Shown here one piece after another: positions 36,490-44,820 of a DNA stretch of 46,670 nucleotides; position 1 is the first letter of the stretch, and every line of letters starts with the position of its first letter. A program made the position numbers and the translations under genes. The notes under the pieces are model-generated. The model had not been told where the DNA came from, searched no databases, and saw only the letters and a list, made by a program, of their open reading frames with translations. This stretch comes from Isoptericola sp. BMS4 (GTDB taxonomy: Bacteria > Actinomycetota > Actinomycetes > Actinomycetales > Cellulomonadaceae): contig NZ_SIRP01000001.1 of the NCBI RefSeq assembly GCF_011634835.1, positions 1,813,264 through 1,859,933 on the forward strand. The letters run 5' to 3'.

Positions 36490-36957
36490 ATGCGTCTGCA
36501 CATCGCCGCCGATCACGCCGGATACGAGCTCAAGACCCACCTCGTCGACCACCTGCGCGCCGCCGGGCACGACGTCGTCGACCACGGTGCCCACACCTAC
36601 GACCCGCAGGACGACTACCCGGCCGTGTGCGCCGCGGCCGGCGAGGCCGTCGTGGCCGAGCCCGGTTCGCTGGGGATCGTCATCGGCGGGTCCGGCAACG
36701 GCGAGCAGATCGCGGCGAACAAGGTCGTGGGCGTGCGGGCGGTGCTCGCCTGGTCGCTGGAGACCGCGCGCCTGGGCCGCCAGCACAACGACGCGAACGT
36801 GATCGCCGTCGGCGGCCGCATGCACTCGCTCGAGGAGTCGACGAGCTTCGTCGAGGCTTTCGTCGCCGAGCCGTTCAGCGGCGACGAGCGCCACCAGCGC
36901 CGCATCGACAAGGTCGCGGCGTACGAGCGGACGCACGACGTGGCCGCGATCTCCTGA
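36490..36957 (+). CDS. rpiB: Ribose-5-phosphate isomerase B
   Basis: A 155-residue RpiB/LacAB-type isomerase interconverting ribose 5-phosphate and ribulose 5-phosphate in the pentose phosphate pathway. MRLHIAADHAGYELK opens the fold, and VIGGSGNGEQIAANKVVGVR is the active-site loop with Ser, as in mycobacterial RpiB, where the active-site base is Glu (GNGEQ), not Cys. I chose ATG 36490 because GACAAT (36477-36482) ends 7 bases upstream. ATG 36481, three codons earlier, overlaps that box. It is followed at 1 base by the Nei-type glycosylase gene, so the two are co-transcribed. Confidence 0.94.
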   Translation: MRLHIAADHAGYELKTHLVDHLRAAGHDVVDHGAHTYDPQDDYPAVCAAAGEAVVAEPGSLGIVIGGSGNGEQIAANKVVGVRAVLAWSLETARLGRQHNDANVIAVGGRMHSLEESTSFVEAFVAEPFSGDERHQRRIDKVAAYERTHDVAAIS

Positions 36958-36958
36958 C

Positions 36959-38065
36959 GTGCCCGAGGGACACACCGTCCATCGCCTCGCCCGCACCCTC
37001 GAGGCCCTGTTCGCCGGGCAGCAGGTGCGGGTGGGCAGCCCGCAGGGCCGGTTCGCCGCCGGCGCCGCGCTGCTCGACGGCGCCACGCTCGTGCGCGCCG
37101 AGGCATGGGGCAAGCAGCTCTTCTGCGGTTTCGCTCCCGAGTTGTCAGACTCAGCGCGGGGGATGGCCCGCGCTGAGTCTGACAGCTCGAACGAGCCGGA
37201 ACTCTGGCTGCGCGTCCACCTGGGACTGTACGGCGCGTGGACGTTCGCCGGGGACGGCACCGCCGACGTCGTGCACGCCATCGGCGCGCCGCGCAGGCGG
37301 GTCGGCGAGCGCGAGACCGCCCTGACGGACGAGTCGTCGGACCCGGCGGGGCCGTCCTCCGCCGGGGCCGACGACGCGGGGGAGTGGACGCCGCCCGCCC
37401 CGCGCGGGGCGGTGCGGGTGCGCCTGCGCGGCGAGCATGCCGTCGCCGACCTCACCGGGCCCACGGCCTGCGAGGTGCTCACCGGCGAGGAGAAGGCGGC
37501 CGTCGAGGCGCGGCTCGGTCCCGACCCGATCCGGCACGGGCCCCGGGACCCCCGCGAGGGCCCGCAGCGGAGCGAGGACGCCTCGTGGGGCGTGGGCCGG
37601 CGGACGCTCGACGCCGCGCGCGACGCCTTCGTCGAGCGGGTGCGGCGCTCGCGCGTGACGGTCGGTCAACAGCTCATGGACCAGGCCGTCGTCGCCGGCG
37701 TCGGCAACATCTACCGCGCGGAGGCGCTGTTCCGCGCCGGCGTCGACCCGCTGCGCCCCGGCAGGGACGTGCCCGCGGACGTCCTCGTCGGCATCTGGGA
37801 CGACCTCGTCGTGCTCATGCGCGACGGCGCCGACACCGGCCGTATCGTCACGACGCGCCCCGGCGACCGCGACGACGCCGCACCGCTGCACGAGTCCCGC
37901 CGCACCCGGCAGAACACGGACGACGACCCGGACGCCGTGCCGCGGGAGCTGGCGTTCTACGTCTACCACCGCGACGGCCTGCCCTGCCGTGTCTGCGGCA
38001 CACCGGTCCTCGTCAAGGAGCTGGCCGGGCGCAACCTGTTCTGGTGCGGCGTCTGCCAGCGCTGA
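36959..38065 (+). CDS. Fpg/Nei family DNA glycosylase, endonuclease VIII type
   Basis: A 368-residue base-excision repair enzyme. After Met removal the N-terminal Pro2-Glu3 (MPEGHTVHR) are the catalytic residues, LWLRVHLGLYGAW is the core strand, QLMDQAVVAGVGNIYRAEAL forms the helix-two-turn-helix, and CRVCGTPV with CGVCQR is the C-terminal zinc finger. Two features make it longer than the usual 265-300 residues. One is an insert at about 61-79 (ELSDSARGMARAESDSSNE) that is encoded by a near-perfect 52-bp palindrome. The other is a disordered acidic stretch at about 120-145. GTG 36959 lies 1 base after the rpiB stop. Confidence 0.93.
   Translation: MPEGHTVHRLARTLEALFAGQQVRVGSPQGRFAAGAALLDGATLVRAEAWGKQLFCGFAPELSDSARGMARAESDSSNEPELWLRVHLGLYGAWTFAGDGTADVVHAIGAPRRRVGERETALTDESSDPAGPSSAGADDAGEWTPPAPRGAVRVRLRGEHAVADLTGPTACEVLTGEEKAAVEARLGPDPIRHGPRDPREGPQRSEDASWGVGRRTLDAARDAFVERVRRSRVTVGQQLMDQAVVAGVGNIYRAEALFRAGVDPLRPGRDVPADVLVGIWDDLVVLMRDGADTGRIVTTRPGDRDDAAPLHESRRTRQNTDDDPDAVPRELAFYVYHRDGLPCRVCGTPVLVKELAGRNLFWCGVCQR
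37138..37189 (+). repeat. 52-bp palindromic element inside the glycosylase gene
   Basis: Arms 37138-37160 and 37167-37189 (inner 18 bp TGTCAGACTCAGCGCGGG exact) pair with one T/G mismatch around the loop GGATGG. The element keeps the reading frame and adds about 17 residues to the glycosylase between two conserved strands. Confidence 0.9.
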
Positions 38066-38096
38066 GGGGGACTGACGCTCGAGCGTCGGAGCGGGC

Positions 38097-39418
38097 TCAG
38101 AAGACCCAGCCGCAACCCGGTGCGACGGGCCAGCCGAACGCCGCGCTCGCCGCCGCCAGGGTGCCCGGCGTGAGCTCTTCGACCAGGCCGGCCGCGGCCA
38201 GCGCCGCCAGGGACGTCCCGCCGAGGTAGGCGGCGCCGAGCTCGCGCACGTCCAGCGCCAGGTCCGCGTTCGACGGCGGCACCTGAGCGGGCTCGCACGT
38301 CGCGTCGCCGAACGCGCCCGCCTGCAGGCGCCAGACGCCGTCGTTGGCGGGCAGCCGGGCGTCCGTGACGGCGAGCGTCACGTCGACGTCCGTCTGGTAG
38401 CGGCGACCGGCGAGCGCCGCCGGGACGTCGACGAGCCTGACCCAGACGTTGTCCACCGTGCGCGCCCCCGCAGCCCGCGGGTTCACGAGCAGTTGGGTGA
38501 CCGGGTCGTCGACCGGCAGCAGGAACGGCTCCGTGCCGCTCATGAGGTCCAGGTCCAGCAGCACGCCCCACAGCGCCCGGGCCGCGGCGGCGTCCAGGGC
38601 CACGACCTCGCCGACGTGCACCGTGCCGCCGGGGCCGGTCACCTGCCAGTCGAGCGTGCGGCGGAACGTCGCGTAACCGCGCGGCTCGCCCTCGCGCTCG
38701 ACCACCACGATCCGCCGCGACTCCTGGCCGGGGGAGCGCAGCGCCTTGGGATCGCCCCAGAAGCTGGCCCACAGCTCCTCGGTCTCGCGGGTCGCCCACC
38801 CGGGCCGGTTGAGCCCGTGGCGCCGGCGGACGCCCCGGCGTCCCGGTGCAACCGGGCGACGAGGTCGCCGTGACGGGCCCGGTCCGCGTGCTCGACCCGC
38901 ACGGTGTGCTCGGCGGCGCCGGGGACGTCCCGCAGCGCGGCGCCACGAGGGATGCTCAGGCGCAGGTCGTCGGCCGCCTTGCCGTATCCGAAGCGCCCGT
39001 AGATCGCGGCCTCGGCGGCGAACAGGGCGGACAGCGGCTCGCCGCGCTCGCGGCAGCGGGCCAGGTGCAGGTCGATCATGGCCGAGAGCATCCCGCGCCG
39101 GCGGTGCTGCGGGTGCACGCCCACCCAGGTCAGGCCGGCCGTGGGCAGCTCGCCGCCCGGCACGCCGAAGCGGGAGAACGGGTACGACGCGTGCATCCCC
39201 GCGAGCGGCCGTCCCCGTCCGTCGTCCCCGGGGCCCGCCACGGGCTCCACGCCCACGGTCCGCTCCCACGTCAGCGGGAGCGGCACGTCGTCGAAGTCGT
39301 CCACGTGCGTCGGCATCGGGAAGGCCCACGTGTCGAGGTCGATCAGGGCCCGGCGGTCGTCGCCGGTGAGTCGTCGGAAGCGGTAGCCGTCGGGTGCGGG
39401 TGTGTCGAAGGAGGTCAC
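38097..39418 (-). pseudogene. Eis-like GNAT acetyltransferase, frameshifted
   Basis: The 5' part (GTG 39418) reads as the N-terminal GNAT domain of the Eis/enhanced-intracellular-survival family: FRRLTGDDRRALIDLDTWAF, TAGLTWVGVHPQHRRRGMLS (acetyl-CoA loop), AAEAAIYGRFGYGKAADDLR. The 3' part, in another frame to the stop at 38097, reads as the second GNAT and C-terminal sterol-carrier-like domain (REGEPRGYATFRRTLDWQVT, then FGDATCEPAQVPPSNADLAL, GCGWVF). The frames cross near 38833-38836, a CCCC run on this strand, where one extra base would restore a continuous protein of about 440 residues. It is either a real inactivating slip or a sequencing error; both halves look otherwise intact. Confidence 0.82.
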
Positions 39419-39480
39419 CCGACGATCGTCGCCGCCGGGAAGGGGCGCCGCCAGCACATTTCGGCCCCCGCGACGGTCAC

Positions 39481-39517
39481 GGAAACTCTCGGAATACCGA
39501 ATGTTTCGGGAGTTTCC
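39481..39517. repeat. Imperfect inverted repeat between divergent genes
   Basis: GGAAACTC (39481-39488) and GAGTTTCC (39510-39517) are exact arms, and TCGG/CCGA pairs inside. The element is AT-rich compared with its surroundings and lies 33 bases before the ATL start and 63 bases before the acetyltransferase start. It may be an operator for either. Confidence 0.5.
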
Positions 39518-39550
39518 CTGGCCGAGGGCGGCCCGGGGTAGTCTCGCGCC

Positions 39551-39904
39551 GTGCCCGAGCAGCCGGCCCCCGACACATCCCCGCTGCCGCCCCCGACGCC
39601 GGCGGAGGAGTACCTCGACGAGGTGCTCGCCGTCGTGGAGCGCGTCCCGTCGGGCCGGGCGACGACGTACGGGCTGGTCGCCGAGGCCGTCGCCGACGTG
39701 CTCGGGCGCGGCGGTCCGCGCCAGGTGGGCAACGTCATGGCCCGTGCGGGCTCCGGCGTGCCGTGGTGGCGCGTCGTCAACGCGGCGGGATCGCCGCCCG
39801 CCCGGCATCTGGACCGGGCGCTCGCCGAGCTGCGGGCGGAGGGCTGCCCGCTGACACGCGACGGCCGCCGCGTCGACCTGCGGCGCGCCGTCTGGCTGCC
39901 GTAG
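39551..39904 (+). CDS. Alkyltransferase-like protein (ATL, non-catalytic MGMT fold)
   Basis: A 117-residue protein like the C-terminal DNA-binding domain of O6-methylguanine methyltransferase: EYLDEVLAVVERVPSGRATT, then GGPRQVGNVMARAGSGVPWW. The acceptor cysteine of the PCHRV motif is replaced by Trp (PWWRVV), the defining change of ATL proteins. These do not remove alkyl groups but bind O6-alkylguanine and hand it to nucleotide excision repair. GTG 39551 follows TAGTCT (39539-39544) by 6 bases, so the mRNA is leaderless. Confidence 0.93.
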   Translation: MPEQPAPDTSPLPPPTPAEEYLDEVLAVVERVPSGRATTYGLVAEAVADVLGRGGPRQVGNVMARAGSGVPWWRVVNAAGSPPARHLDRALAELRAEGCPLTRDGRRVDLRRAVWLP

Positions 39905-39924
39905 CCGCGACGCCTCTCCGTCGA

Positions 39925-39975
39925 GCGTCACGGTCGGGACCCCGTCGGCAGCGAACGAGGTCCCGATCGCGACGC
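39925..39975. terminator. Bidirectional terminator, ATL / LLM oxidoreductase
   Basis: GCGTCACGGTCGGGACC (39925-39941) pairs with GGTCCCGATCGCGACGC (39959-39975) with two non-Watson-Crick positions. It lies between the two convergent stop codons. Confidence 0.65.
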
Positions 39976-39979
39976 ACGA

Positions 39980-41020
39980 TCAGGACAGGACCGCGGCGAC
40001 CGACGCCGGGTCGCCCTGCAGCAGCAGCGTCGTGACGGCGGTGGGCTCCCAGCGCGCGACGTCGCGGCGGACCTTGTCGGCCGGCCCCACCAGGGCGACC
40101 TCCTCGATGAGCTCCGTCGGCACGGCGCGGGCGGCGTCCTCCTTGCGGCCGGCGAGGTAGAGGTCCTGCACCTCGTCGAGCGCGGACCCGTAGCCGAGCC
40201 GGTCGAGCGACGCCTTGTGGAAGTTGGCCTCCTTGGACCCCATGCCGCCGACGTACAGGGCTACGTGCGGGCGCATGAGGTCGGCCGCCGACTCGACGTC
40301 GTCGCGCACGACGACGGGCACCGTGGCGAGGACCTCGAACCGGTCCGCCGCCGACCGCTCCGGGGCGCGGGCCGCGAAGCCCGTGTCGAGCCGCTCCCGG
40401 TGCTCGGCGTCGGTGCGGGGGGCGTAGAAGCCGGCCATCCAGCCGTCGGCGATCTCGGCGGCGAGCGCGACGTTCTTCGGCCCCTGGGCCGCGAGCACGA
40501 TCGGGATCTCCGGACGAAACGGGTGCACCGTCGGCTTGAGCGCCTTGCCGAGCCCGGTGGCCCCGGGCGCGTCGGCCGGCAGAGGCAGCCGGAAGAAGTC
40601 GCCGTCGGCGGTCACGGGGCGCTCGCGGGCGATCACCTGGCGCACGACGTCGACGTACTCGCGCGTGCGCGCCAGCGGGCGTCGGTACGGCTGGCCGTAC
40701 CAGCCCTCGACGACCTGCGGGCCCGAGGCCCCGAGGCCGAGCACGAACCGCCCGCCCGACAGGTGGTCGAGCGTGAGTGCCTGCATGGCGGTCGCCGTGG
40801 GCGTGCGGGCGGCCATCTGCGCGATGCCGGTGCCCAGTCGCAGGCGCCGGGTGCGCGACCCCCACCAGGCCAGTGGGGTGAACGCGTCCGAGCCGTACGC
40901 CTCGGCCGTCCAGACGGAGTCCAGTCCGCGCTCCTCGGCCGCGACCAGCGCGGCCTCGATGCCGTGCGGGGGTGTTCGGGACCAGTACCCGGTCTGCAGT
41001 CCGATGCGCAGCGCTGACAT
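39980..41020 (-). CDS. LLM-class F420-dependent oxidoreductase
   Basis: A 346-residue luciferase-like TIM-barrel flavin/F420 enzyme: MSALRIGLQTGYW, DSVWTAEAYGSDAFTPLAWW, LGTGIAQMAARTPTATAMQA, LDHLSGGRFVLGLGASGPQV. This is the F420-binding subgroup typical of actinobacteria. The substrate is unknown. The start is ATG 41020, where conservation begins. The frame stays open upstream through the palindrome at 41139-41195 but reads as non-coding. A CATACT -10-like box on the minus strand lies near 41090. Confidence 0.9.
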   Translation of the reverse strand: MSALRIGLQTGYWSRTPPHGIEAALVAAEERGLDSVWTAEAYGSDAFTPLAWWGSRTRRLRLGTGIAQMAARTPTATAMQALTLDHLSGGRFVLGLGASGPQVVEGWYGQPYRRPLARTREYVDVVRQVIARERPVTADGDFFRLPLPADAPGATGLGKALKPTVHPFRPEIPIVLAAQGPKNVALAAEIADGWMAGFYAPRTDAEHRERLDTGFAARAPERSAADRFEVLATVPVVVRDDVESAADLMRPHVALYVGGMGSKEANFHKASLDRLGYGSALDEVQDLYLAGRKEDAARAVPTELIEEVALVGPADKVRRDVARWEPTAVTTLLLQGDPASVAAVLS

Positions 41021-41121
41021 GGGCGAGCTCCTCGTCGTCGAGCCGGGGCGGGCGGCCGTCGATGGCGCAGTCGATTCCCGGTACCCGGAGTATGGGGTAT
41101 TGCGGCTCACCCTAGCCGACC

Positions 41122-41460
41122 ATGTCCTTCCTCTGTGTCGAACATGTGGTTGGTCCGGGATTCGGCCGCCGAATCCCGGACCAACCACATGTTCGGCGGG
41201 GAGACGACGAGCCGGTGCCGACGGGTGACATCCTCGCCCTCGCCGTCGAGGACCTGGGCGAGAAGGAGGCGGTGCTCGCCGCCCACCCCGACGTGTGCTT
41301 CACCATCGAGCACTTCGACGGGTTCGCCGCCGTGCTGGTGCGCCTGGAGGCGGCGGAGACGGCCGCGCTGACCGAGCTGCTCGAGGACGCCTGGCTCGCC
41401 AAGGCGCCCCCGCGTCTCGCCGCGGACTACCTCGCGTGGCGCGGCCGCCGGCGCAGCTGA
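41122..41460 (+). pseudogene. MmcQ/YjbR-like protein lacking its N-terminal half
   Basis: From about base 41200 the frame encodes DEPVPTGDILALAVEDLGEK, then FTIEHFDGFAAVLVRLEAAE and LTELLEDAWLAKAPPRLAAD, which is the C-terminal two thirds of a MmcQ/YjbR (CyaY-like fold) protein. The first 40-50 residues expected for the family are absent. In their place lies a perfect 57-bp palindrome (41139-41195) whose translation is unrelated. An ATG at 41122 keeps a frame of 112 codons through the palindrome, so a chimeric protein might be made, but no good ribosome-binding site is visible. It overlaps the convergent CPBP gene by 34 bases. Confidence 0.72.
41139..41195. repeat. 57-bp perfect palindrome
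   Basis: Bases 41139-41166 (starting CGAACATGTGGTTGGTCC) are the exact reverse complement of 41168-41195, with the single base 41167 between. The element sits at the truncated 5' end of the YjbR-like gene. It resembles the palindrome in the glycosylase gene in size and layout but not in sequence. Confidence 0.95.
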
Positions 41461-42416
41461 CCGGCCACGAGCAGCACGACGACCAGCGCGAGCGGCACCA
41501 CCCACCCCGACCACCCGAGGATCGACGCCCGCGTGGTGTCCACGCCCACGCCCGGCGTCACGAAGACGACCGCGACGCCCGCCGCGGCGTTGATCGCCCC
41601 GTGCCCCACGGCCGCCGGCCACACGGACTCGGACCGCAGCCGGACCCAGCCGAGCAGGGCACCGGTCACCGTGCACATCCCGCACATCGCCGCGACGGCG
41701 ACGAGCGGCGGCGCGCCGGGGTAGTTGTAGCCCAGCAGGAGCAGGGGCGTGTGCCAGACGCCCCACACCGCTCCCGAGACCGCGATCGCCGGCACGGTCC
41801 CGAGCCGCAGCAGCCGCGGGAACAGATAGCCGCGCCAGCCCAGCTCCTCGCCCAGCGCGGGGACCGTGCTCGTCGCGGCGGCGACGACCAGCGTGGCGAG
41901 CTGCCCCGCGACCAGCAGCCACGTGGGGGCGTCCGCGAGGCCGGTCGACCGCTCGGCGGCGAGGTCGCGCAGGCCGGCGAGCCCCACGACGTCCGCCGGG
42001 TGCGCACCCAGCAGCGCCCCGACGGGCAGGGCGAGCACGACCACGGCGAGGCACACGACGAAGGCGATCCCCACCCAGCCCAGGACGGCGGTCCACCGCC
42101 GGCCGGCAGACGTGACACCGAGGCGGGCCCAGACGCGGCGCTCGCGGTCGACGAACCGCACCGTGAGGACCGCGGCGACGGCGGGCGTGGCCATCATGAG
42201 CAGCGCGACCGACCCGAACGCGGCGCTGTCCAGCCCGTCGCCCGACGTGTAGAGCGGGAGCGTGGCGATCCAGGCGAGCACGAAGGACAGCGCGACGAAG
42301 ACGGCGGGGCCGAGCCACCCTGCCGGGGGCGGGCCGAGCGTGGTGCGGGGCCGCGCGGCCGCCCGTCGAGGCACGGCGGTGGCCGTGCCGGGGGCGGGCT
42401 GCGCGGCGGTGGTCAT
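41427..42416 (-). CDS. CPBP family intramembrane metalloprotease
   Basis: A 329-residue integral membrane protein with about eight hydrophobic spans. The CAAX-protease/bacteriocin-processing motifs are visible: EELGWRGYLFPRLL (motif 1 with EExxxR), GAVWGVWHTPLLLL (motif 2, His) and VGHGAINAAAG (motif 3, His and Asn). It is probably a membrane protease. The substrate is unknown; some relatives process peptides or confer self-immunity. The first 30 residues are a disordered cytoplasmic leader. Start ATG 42416. Confidence 0.92.
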   Translation of the reverse strand: MTTAAQPAPGTATAVPRRAAARPRTTLGPPPAGWLGPAVFVALSFVLAWIATLPLYTSGDGLDSAAFGSVALLMMATPAVAAVLTVRFVDRERRVWARLGVTSAGRRWTAVLGWVGIAFVVCLAVVVLALPVGALLGAHPADVVGLAGLRDLAAERSTGLADAPTWLLVAGQLATLVVAAATSTVPALGEELGWRGYLFPRLLRLGTVPAIAVSGAVWGVWHTPLLLLGYNYPGAPPLVAVAAMCGMCTVTGALLGWVRLRSESVWPAAVGHGAINAAAGVAVVFVTPGVGVDTTRASILGWSGWVVPLALVVVLLVAGQLRRRPRHAR

Positions 42417-42508
42417 CGCGCTCGATCCACCGCCGGGAGCGGTACCGGGACGACGACCATGGCCCCAGTCTGCGTGACCTGCGACGATCCCGCCACGAGA
42501 AGCACGAG

Positions 42509-42534
42509 GGCCCGCGCCCTCCAGGGCGCGGGCC
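42509..42534 (-). terminator. Terminator of the cysK-cysE operon
   Basis: GGCCCGCGCCCT (42509-42520) pairs perfectly with AGGGCGCGGGCC (42523-42534) around CC, 14 bases past the cysE stop. Confidence 0.72.
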
Positions 42535-42548
42535 GTCGGCAGGGCCGC

Positions 42549-43259
42549 TCAGATGACGTACTCGATGAGCTCCGACGCGTCCTCGACGGCTGTCGGCCGG
42601 GCGGTGCGGTGGCGGGGTTCCCGCACGTGCGCGGGCACACCGACCGCGACCGACCCGTCGGGGACGTCCTTGACGACGACCGCGTTCGCACCGATCTGGG
42701 CGTCGTCGCCGATCCACAGCGGCCCGAGGACCTTGGCGCCCGCGCCGACCAGCACACGGTTCCCGAGTGTCGGGTGCCGCTTGCCGCGCGTCATCGACCG
42801 GCCACCGAGCGTCGAGCCGTGGAACAGCAGGCAGTCGTCGCCGATCACGGTGGTCTCGCCGATGACGACGCCCATGCCGTGGTCGATGAACAGCCGCCGC
42901 CCGATCCGGGCACCCGGGTGGATCTCGATCCCGGTGACCCAGCGCGCGAGCTGCGACAGGAGCCGTGCGGGCAGGCGCAGACCGTCCCGGTGCCACATCC
43001 GGTGGCTGATCCGGTGCGCCCACACCGCGTGCACACCCGGATAGCCCAGAGCGACCTCGAAGCGGGACCGTGCGGCCGGGTCGTGCGCGTGCGCGGCGTC
43101 GAGGTCCTCCGAGAGGATCTCGACGAGGTGGCGCAGCCCGGGCCGGTGCCCCGGCGGCATCGGGTGCGGGGAGGCGTCACCGCCCGCCCCCGTGCGCGGG
43201 GTCGCCCCGCCCCGGTCGGGGACGCGTCCGGCGGTGCGCGCGGCGCGGAGCAGCGTCAT
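42549..43259 (-). CDS. cysE: Serine O-acetyltransferase
   Basis: A 236-residue left-handed beta-helix acyltransferase making O-acetylserine from serine and acetyl-CoA, the first step of cysteine synthesis. It has the EpsC/CysE-type helical part ([20 protein letters not shown]), then [40 protein letters not shown], the hexapeptide repeats and GVPAHV. The C-terminus ends ELIEYVI; a final Ile is the residue that enters the CysK active site in the cysteine synthase complex. The start is ATG 43259, 1 base after the cysK stop. About 35 residues at the N-terminus are low-complexity. Confidence 0.94.
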   Translation of the reverse strand: MTLLRAARTAGRVPDRGGATPRTGAGGDASPHPMPPGHRPGLRHLVEILSEDLDAAHAHDPAARSRFEVALGYPGVHAVWAHRISHRMWHRDGLRLPARLLSQLARWVTGIEIHPGARIGRRLFIDHGMGVVIGETTVIGDDCLLFHGSTLGGRSMTRGKRHPTLGNRVLVGAGAKVLGPLWIGDDAQIGANAVVVKDVPDGSVAVGVPAHVREPRHRTARPTAVEDASELIEYVI

Positions 43260-43260
43260 G

Positions 43261-44196
43261 TCAGTCCATCAGGTCGGAGTACAGGATGGTGGACAGGTAG
43301 CGCTCGCCGAACGACGGCACCACGACGACGATCAGCTTGCCGGCGTTCTCCGGGCGCTTCGCGACCTCGAGCGCCGCGGCGAGGGCCGCGCCGGACGAGA
43401 TGCCGACGAGAAGACCCTCCTCCTTCGCCGCGCGGCGGGCGTACTCCACCGACGTCTCGGCGTCGACGTCGATCACCTCGTCGTAGACGGAGGTGTCGAG
43501 GATCTCCGGGACGAAGTTGGCGCCGATGCCCTGGATCTTGTGGGGACCGGGGGCGCCGCCGTTGAGGATCGGCGACTCGGCCGGCTCCACCGCGACGATC
43601 TTGACCTCGGGCTTGCGCTCCTTGAGCACCTGCCCCACGCCGGTGATCGTGCCGCCGGTGCCGATGCCCGACACGACGACGTCGACCTCGCCGTCGGTGT
43701 CGGCCCAGATCTCCTCCGCGGTGGTCTCACGGTGGATCTTGGGGTTGGCCTCGTTGGCGAACTGCCGGGCGAGCACAGCGCCGGGCCGCTCGGCGGCGAT
43801 CTTCTCGGCGGCCGCGACGGCGCCCTTCATGCCCTCGGCACCCGGGGTGAGCACGAGCTCGGCGCCGTAGGCGCGGAGCAGTGCGCGCCGCTCCTTGGAC
43901 ATCGTCTCCGGCATCGCGAGGACGACCTTGTAGCCGCGGGCCGCGCCGACCCAGGCGAGCGCGATGCCGGTGTTGCCGGACGTGCCCTCGACGATCGTGC
44001 CGCCCGGCTTCAGGTCGCCCGACGCCTCCGCCGCGTCGACGATCGAGACGCCGATGCGGTCCTTGACGGAGCTGGCGGGGTTGTAGAACTCGAGCTTCGC
44101 GACGACGGTCGCGCCGGACTCGGCGGAGAGCCGGTTGAGCTTCACGAGCGGGGTCCGGCCGATGAGCTGGGTCGCGTCCTCGTAGATGCGGGCCAT
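43261..44196 (-). CDS. cysK: Cysteine synthase A (O-acetylserine sulfhydrylase)
   Basis: A 311-residue PLP enzyme converting O-acetylserine and sulfide to cysteine. The Schiff-base lysine is K45 in [18 protein letters not shown] is the substrate loop, [10 protein letters not shown] binds the PLP phosphate and [10 protein letters not shown] lies near the C-terminus. It is the first gene of the cysK-cysE operon. Its start ATG 44196 is preceded by GGACACACACCACC, the same leader as the small gene at 11855-12034. A cysteine-rich leader peptide is encoded 230 bases upstream, so expression is probably tied to the supply of charged tRNA-Cys. Confidence 0.96.
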   Translation of the reverse strand: MARIYEDATQLIGRTPLVKLNRLSAESGATVVAKLEFYNPASSVKDRIGVSIVDAAEASGDLKPGGTIVEGTSGNTGIALAWVGAARGYKVVLAMPETMSKERRALLRAYGAELVLTPGAEGMKGAVAAAEKIAAERPGAVLARQFANEANPKIHRETTAEEIWADTDGEVDVVVSGIGTGGTITGVGQVLKERKPEVKIVAVEPAESPILNGGAPGPHKIQGIGANFVPEILDTSVYDEVIDVDAETSVEYARRAAKEEGLLVGISSGAALAAALEVAKRPENAGKLIVVVVPSFGERYLSTILYSDLMD

Positions 44197-44429
44197 GGTG
44201 GTGTGTGTCCTCTTCGTCGGTGTGGTGCCGGCGGTGCCGGCGGATTGACGTGCGGGTATGTGGCCGACGCGCGGGTGTGCACGAGGGCTGTCCGTCACTG
44301 TGGACTCGGGAGGGCGACGTCGCCACCGGACGAGGAGGAGGATCGCGGGGGGCCGGTACGCGTCGCGGAGCGGAGCGTCGCGCGCTCGCCGCGGCCCGTG
44401 CGGGACGGGTCAGGCGTGACGCGGACGCT
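44197..44429 (-). promoter_or_regulatory. Leader region between Cys leader peptide and cysK
   Basis: 233 bases without a convincing gene, which would be transcribed as the attenuator part of the cys operon leader. It holds GC-rich partly complementary segments (for example GCCGGC repeats at 44229-44243 and GCGTCGCG/CGCGACG elements at 44361-44385) but I could not define a single dominant terminator by eye. Confidence 0.45.
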
Positions 44430-44495
44430 CTACAGACAGGTGCAGCAGCAGGGCAGGCAGGGACGGGTGACGACGGCGAGGGGCGCGAGGCGCAT
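44430..44495 (-). CDS. Cysteine-rich leader peptide of cysK-cysE
   Basis: A 21-codon frame on the minus strand begins MRLAPLAVVTRP and continues CLPCCCTCL before TAG. Five of the last nine residues are Cys. AAGGA lies 9 bases before the ATG. The position, 233 bases upstream of cysK on the same strand, fits the cysteine-responsive leader peptides known in front of sulfur genes in mycobacteria and other actinobacteria, where ribosome stalling at Cys codons sets downstream expression. Here a long spacer separates it from cysK, so control would act through RNA structure or termination in 44197-44429 (inference). Confidence 0.82.
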   Translation of the reverse strand: MRLAPLAVVTRPCLPCCCTCL

Positions 44496-44628
44496 GACCG
44501 TGTCCTTCCGTCCGGGCGGCGCCGGGGCCGCGGTCGTGAGCACGGCATCCGCGTCGGTGCGGGCCGTGTGTTTCGAGGCTATCGGGCGACGGTGCCGTCG
44601 GCAACGGTGCGCCGGGATCGTCTCACGG

Positions 44629-44699
44629 AGCGGGCGACGGGAATCGAACCCGCGTAGCCAGTTTGGAAGACTGGGGCTCTACCATTGAGCTACGCCCGC
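44629..44699 (-). tRNA. tRNA-Gly (TCC)
   Basis: The minus strand begins GCGGGCGTAGCTCAATGGTA. The anticodon arm CAGTCTTCCAAACTG carries TCC, followed by the T-arm GCGGGTTCGATTCCCGT and acceptor strand CGCCCGC. The discriminator base is T and CC follows without A. Confidence 0.96.
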
Positions 44700-44820
44700 A
44701 CGCTGCCCGCCGCGCGCCCCAGGTGCACGGGGCGGCGCCGGAGCGCGGGCCTCACCCTAGCAAACCTCGCGGCCCCGTCGGCGTCGCCGGGTGACCGACC
44801 GTCGTGCGAGGAGGAGCCGC

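Noticed and set aside
38074-38087. GACGCTCGAGCGTC palindrome between the glycosylase and acetyltransferase genes
   Set aside because: Only 14 bp, with GC-rich content where such sites occur by chance; may be part of a weak terminator but not convincing.
44700-44820. Fluoride riboswitch before the USP/FluC genes
   Set aside because: None of the conserved riboswitch segments could be matched by eye.
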